From NCBI GenBank assembly GCA_945872805.1, contig CAMCBE010000071.1, positions 1 through 8,355 on the forward strand: a DNA stretch of 8,355 nt. The letters are read 5' to 3'. Numbering within the stretch: the first letter of the stretch is position 1; every line of letters starts with the position of its first letter. Under the pieces are notes generated by a model. The model worked only from the letters and a program-made list of their open reading frames with translations. It had not been told where the DNA came from and made no database searches. The stretch is from Chitinophaga pinensis. GTDB lineage: Bacteria > Bacteroidota > Bacteroidia > Chitinophagales > Chitinophagaceae. The translations under genes were made by a program, and so were the position numbers. Of this stretch, positions 1 to 5,875 are shown in pieces.

Positions 1-261
1 AAACTGGAAAACAAATCCAATATGTTGGTTACGAAAATCAGCCAACTCCTTTGACTTCATTTTATCTAGGCGCTTTTCTCCAAACCATATTTCCCCCTGA
101 TCTGGATTGTCTAGGGTACCCAAAATATGCAATAATGTTGTTTTACCTGCACCGGAGGAGCCTGCAATACTCACAATTTCACCTTGAGAAATGGAAAAAT
201 CCACCCCCTTCAACACTTCAAGAGTGCCGTAAAACTTGACTATCCCCTTAGCTGCTAACAT
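1..261 (-). CDS. lolD: LolD-like ABC transporter ATP-binding protein (5' part only, cut by left edge)
   Basis: The first 87 residues of an ABC ATPase read down from an ATG at 261-259 and run off the window in frame. The start MLAAKGIVKFYG with EVLKGVDFSI is the usual beginning of LolD/MacB-type ATPases. Walker A is GSSGAGKTT (about residues 34-42), followed by LLHILGTLDNPDQGEI, which is characteristic of the LolD family. The Q-loop glutamine sits in FVFQF at the very edge. The signature motif, Walker B and H-loop lie outside the window. LolD works with LolC/E-type membrane proteins at the inner membrane to release lipoproteins for transport to the outer membrane. Other ATPases of the same subfamily (MacB or FtsE type) share this N-terminus, so the exact substrate is inferred. 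No permease gene is visible. Confidence 0.85.
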   Translation of the reverse strand, partial: MLAAKGIVKFYGTLEVLKGVDFSISQGEIVSIAGSSGAGKTTLLHILGTLDNPDQGEIWFGEKRLDKMKSKELADFRNQHIGFVFQF

Positions 262-356
262 GTATGTTAATTTAAGGTGAAGGTAAACAAAGTCAATTCT
301 CCTACAAATACTAAACTACTGAACCATAAAATCCCTTACCTGTTGATATCTTAGGA

Positions 357-387
357 TTTGGATATATCAATTTAACCATTACTTTTG
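357..387 (+). promoter_or_regulatory. Bacteroidota-type promoter for the DUF2795 gene
   Basis: TTTG at 357-360 is followed after 19 bases by TACTTTTG at 380-387 and then C. This is a full match to the Bacteroidota sigma factor consensus (TTTG near -33, TAnnTTTGY near -7) with the usual spacing. Transcription would start near 392-395, giving a leader of roughly 15-20 bases before the ATG at 411. This is the best promoter match in the window. It is a motif match only. Confidence 0.65.
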
Positions 388-410
388 CCAAAAATCAAAC
401 GCTTACCCCT

Positions 411-632
411 ATGTTCTGGACACTTGAACTAGCCTCATATCTTGAAGACGCTCCATGGCCTGCTACCAAAGATGAATTAATCGATTATGGCATACGCAGT
501 GGTGCTCCTATTGAAGTAATTGAAAATCTTCAAGAGCTTGAAGATGAAGGTGACATTTATGAAGGGATTGATGATATCTGGCCTGATTACCCAAGCCAAG
601 AGGATTTCTTCTTTAATGAAGACGAATATTAA
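411..632 (+). CDS. Small acidic DUF2795 family protein
   Basis: A 73-residue protein that I recognise as the short DUF2795 protein widespread in Bacteroidota, from the core SYLEDAPWPATKDELIDY, the segment VIENLQELEDEGD and the C-terminus DFFFNEDEY. It is strikingly acidic: 22 Asp/Glu against one Lys and one Arg. It has no signal peptide or membrane segment, so it should be cytosolic. The stretch from about residue 18 to 45 (TKDELIDYGIRSGAPIEVIENLQ, split here by eye into two helices) fits the small helical domain of the family, in which a residue run is thought to recognise or pack like a short helix-turn-helix. The molecular function is not known. It stands alone, with its own promoter upstream and a hairpin terminator downstream, so it is probably monocistronic. 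The family call is firm; any role would be a guess. Confidence 0.85.
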   Translation: MFWTLELASYLEDAPWPATKDELIDYGIRSGAPIEVIENLQELEDEGDIYEGIDDIWPDYPSQEDFFFNEDEY

Positions 633-650
633 AAAACTACTTTAGATACT

Positions 651-675
651 AAAAACCACCTTCAAGGTGGTTTTT
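651..675. terminator. Bidirectional intrinsic terminator between the DUF2795 gene and the SemiSWEET gene
   Basis: A perfect inverted repeat: AAAAACCACCTT (651-662), one central C, AAGGTGGTTTTT (664-675). In RNA the stem would be ACCACC(U)/(A)GGUGGU with a small UUCAA-type loop. The plus strand continues into six Ts (671-676). On the minus strand the hairpin is followed by five Ts, so it can end transcripts from both sides. It lies 18 bases after the DUF2795 stop and touches the SemiSWEET stop codon at 675-677. Confidence 0.85.
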
Positions 676-932
676 TATTTCTTAAAAGTTAGTTTGAAAA
701 ATAACATGATGAACGAAAGCACTAATATGATGGCATTAGCAATAATCATGGGGAGAACACCCTTGACGGATGAGTAAAATAACCATGTTGTTACATTTCC
801 AATCAAAATCAGTACCATCCAAATAGAAAGGTCGCCAACCGACTTAGTACGCCATGCGTGCAATACCTGAGGCAAAAAGGTAATAGAAGAAAGAACAACC
901 CCAACATACCCTACATACTCAATCCATTCCAT
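675..932 (-). CDS. SemiSWEET-type sugar transporter (PQ-loop/MtN3 family)
   Basis: An 85-residue membrane protein with three predicted helices (about residues 7-26, 36-54 and 58-79), the size of a bacterial SemiSWEET. Such proteins dimerise to form one sugar uniporter in the inner membrane. The PQ motif is seen in FLPQVLHAWRTKSVGDLS, with the usual TKS-x-DLS turn after helix 1. W50 and N66 are 16 residues apart, as are the pocket Trp and Asn of the characterised Leptospira SemiSWEET as I recall them. The start ATG (932-930) gives MEWIEYVGYVG directly before helix 1. It lies 20 bases behind fabI and is probably the last gene of the recN-fabI unit, ending at the hairpin at 651-675. The substrate (glucose, sucrose or other) cannot be read from sequence, and several SemiSWEETs have no proven substrate. 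Confidence 0.85.
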   Translation of the reverse strand: MEWIEYVGYVGVVLSSITFLPQVLHAWRTKSVGDLSIWMVLILIGNVTTWLFYSSVKGVLPMIIANAIILVLSFIMLFFKLTFKK

Positions 933-952
933 ATGATAAATTAAGAGATGAT

Positions 953-1765
953 TTATTTTTCCATTTGCTCAATCACTTCGTTGGTGACACCTGTAAAAGA
1001 GAAGCCACCATCGTGAAAAAGATTTTGCATGGTAACCATTTTGGTAAGATCAGAGAAGAGACTCACACAATAATTCGCACAATCTTCTCCAGATGCATTA
1101 CCCAAAGGACTCATCTTTTCCGCATAGGTAACAAACCCATTAAATCCTTTCACGCCACTACCTGCTGTTGTTAACGTTGGCGATTGAGATATAGTATTGA
1201 TTCTAACTTTTTTACGAACACCATAGTGATACCCAAAACTACGTGTCACACTTTCTAACAACGCTTTTGCATCAGCCATTTCATTGTAATCAGGGAATAC
1301 ACGTTGAGCAGCGATATAAGTAAGTGCCACTACACTGCCATTTTCATTTAATGCATCCATATCCCATGCAGTCCTCAACACACGATGCAATGACATAGCA
1401 GAAATATCAAGCGTTTTTTGATTAAACCCATAATCCATTTCTGTGTAATGCTTACCCTTCCTCACGTTCAAACTCATTCCAATGGAATGCAAGATGAAAT
1501 CTACCCCACCTCCAAAATGCTTAACAGCTTCTTCAAATAATTTTTTTAGGTCATCCATGTTCACTACATCAGCACCAATCACTGGGGCGTTAACTGCCTC
1601 TGCAAGTTTATTGATTTCCCCCATTCTTAGTGCAACAGGCGCATTGGTAAGAACTAGTTCAGCACCTTGAGCATGGCAGGCCAATGCTGTTTTCCATGCA
1701 ATGGATTTTTCATCAAGTGCTCCGAAAATAATTCCTTTTTTACCTTTAAGTAGTTGATTAGACAT
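953..1765 (-). CDS. fabI: Enoyl-[acyl-carrier-protein] reductase (NADH), FabI
   Basis: A 270-residue short-chain dehydrogenase/reductase that performs the last reduction of each fatty-acid elongation cycle, converting trans-2-enoyl-ACP to acyl-ACP in the cytosol. The N-terminal dinucleotide-binding segment GKKGIIFGALDEKSIAW has the FabI pattern, with SIAW in place of the E. coli SIAY. HSIGM (93-97) follows the fourth strand. The catalytic set is Y150, Y160 and K167, in YNEMADAK, which matches the FabI Tyr-(X)6-Lys spacing and aligns with E. coli Y146, Y156 and K163. SQSPTLTTAGSGVKGF is the substrate loop, and HDGGFSFTGV the C-terminal strand. The length is normal and the protein looks intact. 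G96 and M163 correspond to the E. coli triclosan-contact positions G93 and M159 and are unchanged, so inhibitor sensitivity is plausible. It sits between recN (86 bases upstream) and the SemiSWEET gene (20 bases downstream). Confidence 0.97.
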   Translation of the reverse strand: MSNQLLKGKKGIIFGALDEKSIAWKTALACHAQGAELVLTNAPVALRMGEINKLAEAVNAPVIGADVVNMDDLKKLFEEAVKHFGGGVDFILHSIGMSLNVRKGKHYTEMDYGFNQKTLDISAMSLHRVLRTAWDMDALNENGSVVALTYIAAQRVFPDYNEMADAKALLESVTRSFGYHYGVRKKVRINTISQSPTLTTAGSGVKGFNGFVTYAEKMSPLGNASGEDCANYCVSLFSDLTKMVTMQNLFHDGGFSFTGVTNEVIEQMEK

Positions 1766-1851
1766 ATCGTTCTATTTTGGACAGCGAAGATAATGAGAAA
1801 AAAGATGTCAAATTACAAGTCAATGGATAGTTGACGCATATAAAGGATGGC

Positions 1852-3510
1852 CTAATTTCTACCCATCATCTCTTTAGCACTTGCAATGGCAGCTTCACTT
1901 GGGTTTTCGCCTGCCAACATTCTGGCTACTGCCATGATACTTTCATCAGGAAGAAGTTGCTTTATGCCCGTTGTAATCATTCCATTAACTTCTCGTTTGA
2001 AAACATACAAATGATAATCAGCCTTGGCAGCAATTTGAGGCTGATGGGTAATAGAAATCAACTGATGCGAGTCAGCTAGTTCTTCCATCAATAAACCAAC
2101 CTGCCGTGCTGCTTCGCCACTAATCCCCGTATCAATCTCGTCAAAAATTAAAGTAGGCATTTCCAGGGAATCGGCAACCAATGATTTCAGAATAAGCATA
2201 AGCCTACTTAGCTCTCCACCACTCGCTACTTTATGTAACGGTTCATAGTTGCCACTTTTATTTGCATCAAACAAAAAACTAATTTGATCTAATCCAACTG
2301 GAGATAGTTCGCCCTTCTTCACCTCTATCTTCAAGGATGCATTTGGCATGCCAACGCGAGCAAGTAATTCCTTTGTAGACTTTTCAAGTACCGGAACCTG
2401 CTTTACCCTCTTTTCATGAATCTCGTTTGCCACTTTATATGCTTGATCAACAAGCAGATTTTTTTCCTTTTCACATGCGTCTAATTCGTCTTGAACATGC
2501 TCAAGGGATTTGACCTCTTTATGAAATCCGCTTCGCAAAGCCACAAGTTCATCAGCAGAAACCAATCCATGTTTTTTTACAAGACGCTGAGAGTTTGACA
2601 ACCGCTCATTAATTTGATCCATTCTTTTTTCATCCACCAAAATCTTATTCATCATGGATTGCAACTCCCCACTTAAATCTTTTAACTCAAGGTATGCAGC
2701 GCCCATTCGAGAGGCCATAGAATGTAAATCAGCATGATAGGAAGCAAGTGACTGCAATACACTTTGCATATTCTTGAGCTTTGCCAACATAGGTTGCTCA
2801 CCATCAGTTAAGGTGTAAGAAATAGTTGACAACCCATCTCTTATTTGTTCGGCATGAGACAACACATTTAATTCTTCCTCCAATTGCTTTCCTTCCCCTT
2901 CTAACCAGTTCAATTCATCCAATTCAGTTAACAGAAAAAGAGTGTACTCACGCTCTTGGTCTGCTTTTGCTATCTGCTGTTTGAGGAGCACTATTTTTTT
3001 TGACACGTCTACATATTCTGTATACAGCTTTGCATACTCATTCATTAGATGCATAGATCCAGCACTAGCATCAAGCAATGTTCTTTGGAAATCTTTATTT
3101 CCCAACTGCAGTGTATCAAATTGCTGGTGTAAATCAACCAATAAAGAAGCAATGGATTCTAGAACGCCTAAACTTACAGGTGTATCGTTTACAAAACACC
3201 TTGACTTACCATTAGCAGCAATCTCACGACGCAAGATTAATTCAGCATCGATATCAATGTCCGATTCCAAGAGTAGCTCTTTTAGGTTAGAATTTCCTTG
3301 CGAAGTGAATGTGGCTTCAACAATCAGTTTTTTTGCTCTATCGCCTAATTGCGATAAATCAGCTCTATTCCCCAATGCCAGCCCTAGCGCTCCCATAAGA
3401 ATACTCTTTCCGGCACCAGTTTCTCCAGTGATAATAGAAAGCTTACTAGAGAAATCAATCTCAAGTGCGGAAATGATCGCATAATTCTGAATCAAAAGGC
3501 GCTGAAGCAT
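1852..3510 (-). CDS. recN: DNA repair protein RecN
   Basis: A 552-residue SMC-like ATPase that acts early in recombinational repair of double-strand breaks, binding and holding DNA ends in the cytosol. It has the classic RecN start MLQRLLIQNYAII. Walker A is GETGAGKS (29-36). HQQFDTLQL near 128-136 is a RecN hallmark. The middle, about 155-380, is rich in Lys/Glu heptads and should form the short antiparallel coiled coil. The C-terminal half carries the ABC signature ASGGELSR (429-436), Walker B LIFDEID (454-460), the D-loop-like TGISGEAA and the H-loop ITHQPQIAAKA (H489). The length is usual for the family and nothing is missing. It is the first gene of a minus-strand unit with fabI and the SemiSWEET gene. 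No LexA-like box is evident upstream by eye. Confidence 0.97.
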   Translation of the reverse strand: MLQRLLIQNYAIISALEIDFSSKLSIITGETGAGKSILMGALGLALGNRADLSQLGDRAKKLIVEATFTSQGNSNLKELLLESDIDIDAELILRREIAANGKSRCFVNDTPVSLGVLESIASLLVDLHQQFDTLQLGNKDFQRTLLDASAGSMHLMNEYAKLYTEYVDVSKKIVLLKQQIAKADQEREYTLFLLTELDELNWLEGEGKQLEEELNVLSHAEQIRDGLSTISYTLTDGEQPMLAKLKNMQSVLQSLASYHADLHSMASRMGAAYLELKDLSGELQSMMNKILVDEKRMDQINERLSNSQRLVKKHGLVSADELVALRSGFHKEVKSLEHVQDELDACEKEKNLLVDQAYKVANEIHEKRVKQVPVLEKSTKELLARVGMPNASLKIEVKKGELSPVGLDQISFLFDANKSGNYEPLHKVASGGELSRLMLILKSLVADSLEMPTLIFDEIDTGISGEAARQVGLLMEELADSHQLISITHQPQIAAKADYHLYVFKREVNGMITTGIKQLLPDESIMAVARMLAGENPSEAAIASAKEMMGRN

Positions 3511-3574
3511 AGCTCAAATTTAACATGATTCAAGAAAGAAAGAACATATTTAGCAAAAGAAAAACATCAAAAGT

Positions 3575-3604
3575 CAAAGTTATTATCCCCCGTAGAATTA
3601 CAAT
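3575..3604 (-). promoter_or_regulatory. Candidate promoter for recN
   Basis: On the minus strand, ATTG (3604-3601) is followed after 18 bases by TAACTTTG (3582-3575), which matches the Bacteroidota -7 element TAnnTTTG; the -33 box is only a TTG match. The predicted start near 3570 would leave a leader of about 60 bases to the recN ATG at 3510. This is inferred from motif and spacing only. Confidence 0.4.
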
Positions 3605-3610
3605 GCCATT

Positions 3611-3639
3611 TTTGAATTTCCATATTTGCATTATCTTTC
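3611..3639 (+). promoter_or_regulatory. Weak candidate promoter for the SSS symporter gene
   Basis: TTTG at 3611-3614 is followed after 17 bases by TATCTTTC at 3632-3639, one mismatch from TAnnTTTG. It would place the start roughly ten bases before the ATG at 3657. An AGAAGG string at 3644-3649 could act as a ribosome binding site, 7 bases before the ATG. The spacing is short and the -7 box imperfect, so this is tentative. Another start element in the 146-base divergent region is possible. Confidence 0.25.
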
Positions 3640-3656
3640 CACCAGAAGGCTAAATC

Positions 3657-5162
3657 ATGTCACCACTTATTTTATTTTCGTTCGTTACAGGTTACTTTAT
3701 CATTTTACTTAGCGTTGCATTCTACACCTCCCGAAACGCCACAAATGAATCTTTTTTCATTGGAAACAGAAACTCTAATTGGATGCTCGTTGCCTTTGGT
3801 ATGATTGGCACATCATTGTCTGGCGTAACATTCGTTTCTGTGCCTGGAACAGTTGGTGACTTTGGGCTCAATGGATTTAAAGGTTTTGGTTATTTTCAGG
3901 TTGCTATTGGATATATTTTCGGATACGCAGTAATTGGGTTGGTACTCTTGCCGCTTTACTATAAGCTCAATTTAACTTCGATTTATCATTATTTAGACCA
4001 ACGATTTGGAAAATCAAGCTATAAAACAGGTTCGCTGTTCTTCATCATATCCCGCACTTTTGGCGCGACCGCTAGACTATTTCTGGTGATCAATGTTTTA
4101 CAAATTTTTATTTTAGATGAAATGGGAGTACCCTTCGCGGTAACAACTGCCCTTATCCTACTCATGATTCTATTATATACGTTCAAAGGTGGCGTTAAAA
4201 CGATCGTATATACCGATACCCTACAAACAAGCTGCATGCTTTTAGGGCTCATCATCTGCTTATCCTATATCCTCAGTCACATGAACCTTTCACTAGGTCA
4301 GGCTTTTTCACTGATGGCTGAAAAGGGGTACACCAAAATGATAGAAACAGATTATAAGAGCAAGGCGTTTTTGTTCAAAAACTTAATTGGTGGTGCCGTT
4401 ATTGCCATAGCCATGACGGGGCTTGACCAAGAGATGATGCAAAAAAACATCAGCGTACGAAATGTAAAAGACTCACAAAAAAACATCTTGAGCTTTACCA
4501 TCATTATGGTCTTGGTTAATCTTTTATTTCTTGTCTTAGGCGGACTGCTATATTTATATATGATAGACCAAGGAGCTGTATATGAAGGAAAGCAACTTTT
4601 AGTGCAGGGTAAGAATGTAATAGGAGATGATATTTTTCCTACCGTAGCATTATTCCATTTGCCACCAGCAATTGGCATCATATTCATTATTGCGCTAATC
4701 TCTGCATTATTCCCAAGCGCTGATGGTGCATTAACTGCACTTACCTCTTCGTTTTGTATTGACATCCTAGGTATTCGTAGAAACGCTAATCTCACAGAAA
4801 AAAAACAAAAAGCCATTCGCATTGCAACTCACTTCAGCTTTGCAATACTTTTTATATTTTGTATACTTATTTTCAAGTGGCTCAATAACAAATCAATTAT
4901 CAATATCATCCTTGACCTTGCTGGATACACTTACGGACCTTTGTTAGGGCTATTTTCATTTGGCATGTTAACGAAAAGACAACTCGGGAAAGGATATGGT
5001 GTAACCGCAGTTTGCTTGGTTGCCCCAGCCATTTGCTATATTCTTGGCAAAAATGTTGCTACCTGGTTTAATGGTTATCAAATTGGCTTTGAAATGCTGC
5101 TAATCAATGGAATTTTTACGTTTGCAGGACTTTGGATGATTTCTACGAAAGAAGCCGCCTAA
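3657..5162 (+). CDS. Sodium:solute symporter, SSS family, substrate unknown
   Basis: A 501-residue, very hydrophobic protein with about 13 predicted membrane helices, the normal size for the SSS family (SGLT/PutP fold), in the inner membrane. These proteins use the sodium gradient to import sugars, amino acids, sialic acid or other small solutes. Family marks are SFFIGNRNSNW after helix 1, GTSLSGVTFVSVPG (51-64) in the first helix of the LeuT-like core, FKGGVKTIVYTDTLQ (176-190), TGLDQEMMQKNIS (254-266), and FPSADGALTALTSSFCIDI (352-370). The last corresponds to the helix holding the Ser/Thr residues of the Na2 sodium site. The substrate cannot be deduced, because no catabolic, binding-protein or regulator gene is next to it. 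It is followed after 71 bases by the methyltransferase gene, which has its own promoter. No clear terminator separates them, so some readthrough is possible. Confidence 0.92.
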   Translation: MSPLILFSFVTGYFIILLSVAFYTSRNATNESFFIGNRNSNWMLVAFGMIGTSLSGVTFVSVPGTVGDFGLNGFKGFGYFQVAIGYIFGYAVIGLVLLPLYYKLNLTSIYHYLDQRFGKSSYKTGSLFFIISRTFGATARLFLVINVLQIFILDEMGVPFAVTTALILLMILLYTFKGGVKTIVYTDTLQTSCMLLGLIICLSYILSHMNLSLGQAFSLMAEKGYTKMIETDYKSKAFLFKNLIGGAVIAIAMTGLDQEMMQKNISVRNVKDSQKNILSFTIIMVLVNLLFLVLGGLLYLYMIDQGAVYEGKQLLVQGKNVIGDDIFPTVALFHLPPAIGIIFIIALISALFPSADGALTALTSSFCIDILGIRRNANLTEKKQKAIRIATHFSFAILFIFCILIFKWLNNKSIINIILDLAGYTYGPLLGLFSFGMLTKRQLGKGYGVTAVCLVAPAICYILGKNVATWFNGYQIGFEMLLINGIFTFAGLWMISTKEAA

Positions 5163-5190
5163 TTTTTTACTTTTCTACAACATAGTTGAG

Positions 5191-5221
5191 TTGTATCAGA
5201 AGCCTTAAGAGCGTAATTTTG
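5191..5221 (+). promoter_or_regulatory. Bacteroidota-type promoter for the methyltransferase operon
   Basis: TTG at 5191-5193 is followed after 20 bases by TAATTTTG at 5214-5221 and then C, a full TAnnTTTGY match. The predicted transcription start is about 5226-5229, only some 5-8 bases before the ATG at 5234, so the message would be nearly leaderless. This promoter also argues against translation from any start upstream of 5234. Confidence 0.55.
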
Positions 5222-5233
5222 CAAAAAAATAGT

Positions 5234-5872
5234 ATGGATATCATTCTACCAGATTTGAATCAGTATGCGTTGCAACATAGCACGCAGCAAGATTCATTGT
5301 TAGATGAAATTCAGCATCAGACAGAGGAACACCATCCAGAAGCTCATATGCTTAGTGGCCCACTTCAAGGAGCATTTCTTAGTATGGTCAGTAGGATGAT
5401 AAAGCCGAAAATGATTTTAGAGATTGGTAGCTTTGTAGGATACAGCGCACTCTGCCTCGCTAAAGGATTAGCTGAAAACGGAGAACTTCATACTATTGAA
5501 AAAAGAGAAAATGATGCGTTGACGGCACAGTCCTATTTTGATCGCAGTGAATATAAAAGTCAGCTAAAAATTCATGTTGGCTCTGCCACAGATATACTCG
5601 CTGATTTGAATAAAGACTGGGATTTGATTTTTGTAGACGCGGACAAGACGGGATACTTAAATTACTTTGAATCACTAATTGAAGAAGTTAAACCAGGTAC
5701 CTGGTTTTTATTTGATAACGTTTTTTTTCATGGTGAAGTGTTGAAGAATCCATTGGTTGGGAAAAACGCGAAAGCCATACATGAATTCAATGAATACATT
5801 AAACATGACAGCCGAGTTGAAAATGTAATGTTGACCATCCGTGATGGACTCACCCTGTTGTATAAAAAATAA
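5234..5872 (+). CDS. Class I SAM-dependent O-methyltransferase (Methyltransf_3 / COG4122 type)
   Basis: A 212-residue cytosolic methyltransferase of the catechol/caffeoyl-CoA O-methyltransferase fold. AHMLSGPLQGAFLSM (37-51) is the family's N-terminal cap. ILEIGSFVGYSALCLA (61-76) is the SAM-binding motif I. HTIEK (86-90) ends with the acidic residue that usually holds the SAM ribose. LIFVDADKTGYLNYF (131-145) and LFDNVFFHG (159-167) carry the Asp and Asp-Asn positions that bind the divalent metal in this family. I start at the ATG at 5234 because the family begins close to this MDIILPDLNQYA, and because an upstream in-frame TTG at 5186 lies within and ahead of the promoter. Bacterial members include TrmR, which methylates 5-hydroxyuridine in tRNA, as well as small-molecule enzymes; the substrate here is open. 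It is the first gene of a tight operon, 3 bases before the glucosaminidase gene. Confidence 0.9.
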   Translation: MDIILPDLNQYALQHSTQQDSLLDEIQHQTEEHHPEAHMLSGPLQGAFLSMVSRMIKPKMILEIGSFVGYSALCLAKGLAENGELHTIEKRENDALTAQSYFDRSEYKSQLKIHVGSATDILADLNKDWDLIFVDADKTGYLNYFESLIEEVKPGTWFLFDNVFFHGEVLKNPLVGKNAKAIHEFNEYIKHDSRVENVMLTIRDGLTLLYKK

Positions 5873-5875
5873 ACA

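Noticed and set aside
51..239. 62-codon plus-strand frame opposite the LolD-like gene
   Set aside because: The minus-strand frame encodes a clear Walker A ABC ATPase, so this is a mirror frame.
1766..1851. Promoter for fabI between recN and fabI
   Set aside because: Only an imperfect TATCTTCG with a 16-base spacing to TTTG is present, which is too weak to annotate.
2942..3484. 180-codon open frame on the plus strand opposite recN
   Set aside because: It is fully antisense to the well-supported recN, is Ser-rich in the way mirror frames are, and shows no recognisable domain.
3515..3522. TAAATTTG on the minus strand just before the recN start as a -7 element
   Set aside because: No TTG at the right distance upstream, and transcription would begin at or inside the start codon; the element at 3575-3604 fits better.
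4352..4822. 156-codon open frame on the minus strand inside the symporter gene
   Set aside because: Shadow of the symporter coding sequence, with no domain and no promoter.
5186..5233. N-terminal extension of the methyltransferase from a TTG at 5186
   Set aside because: It overlaps the predicted promoter, adds 16 residues without family likeness, and a well-placed ATG at 5234 gives the usual start.
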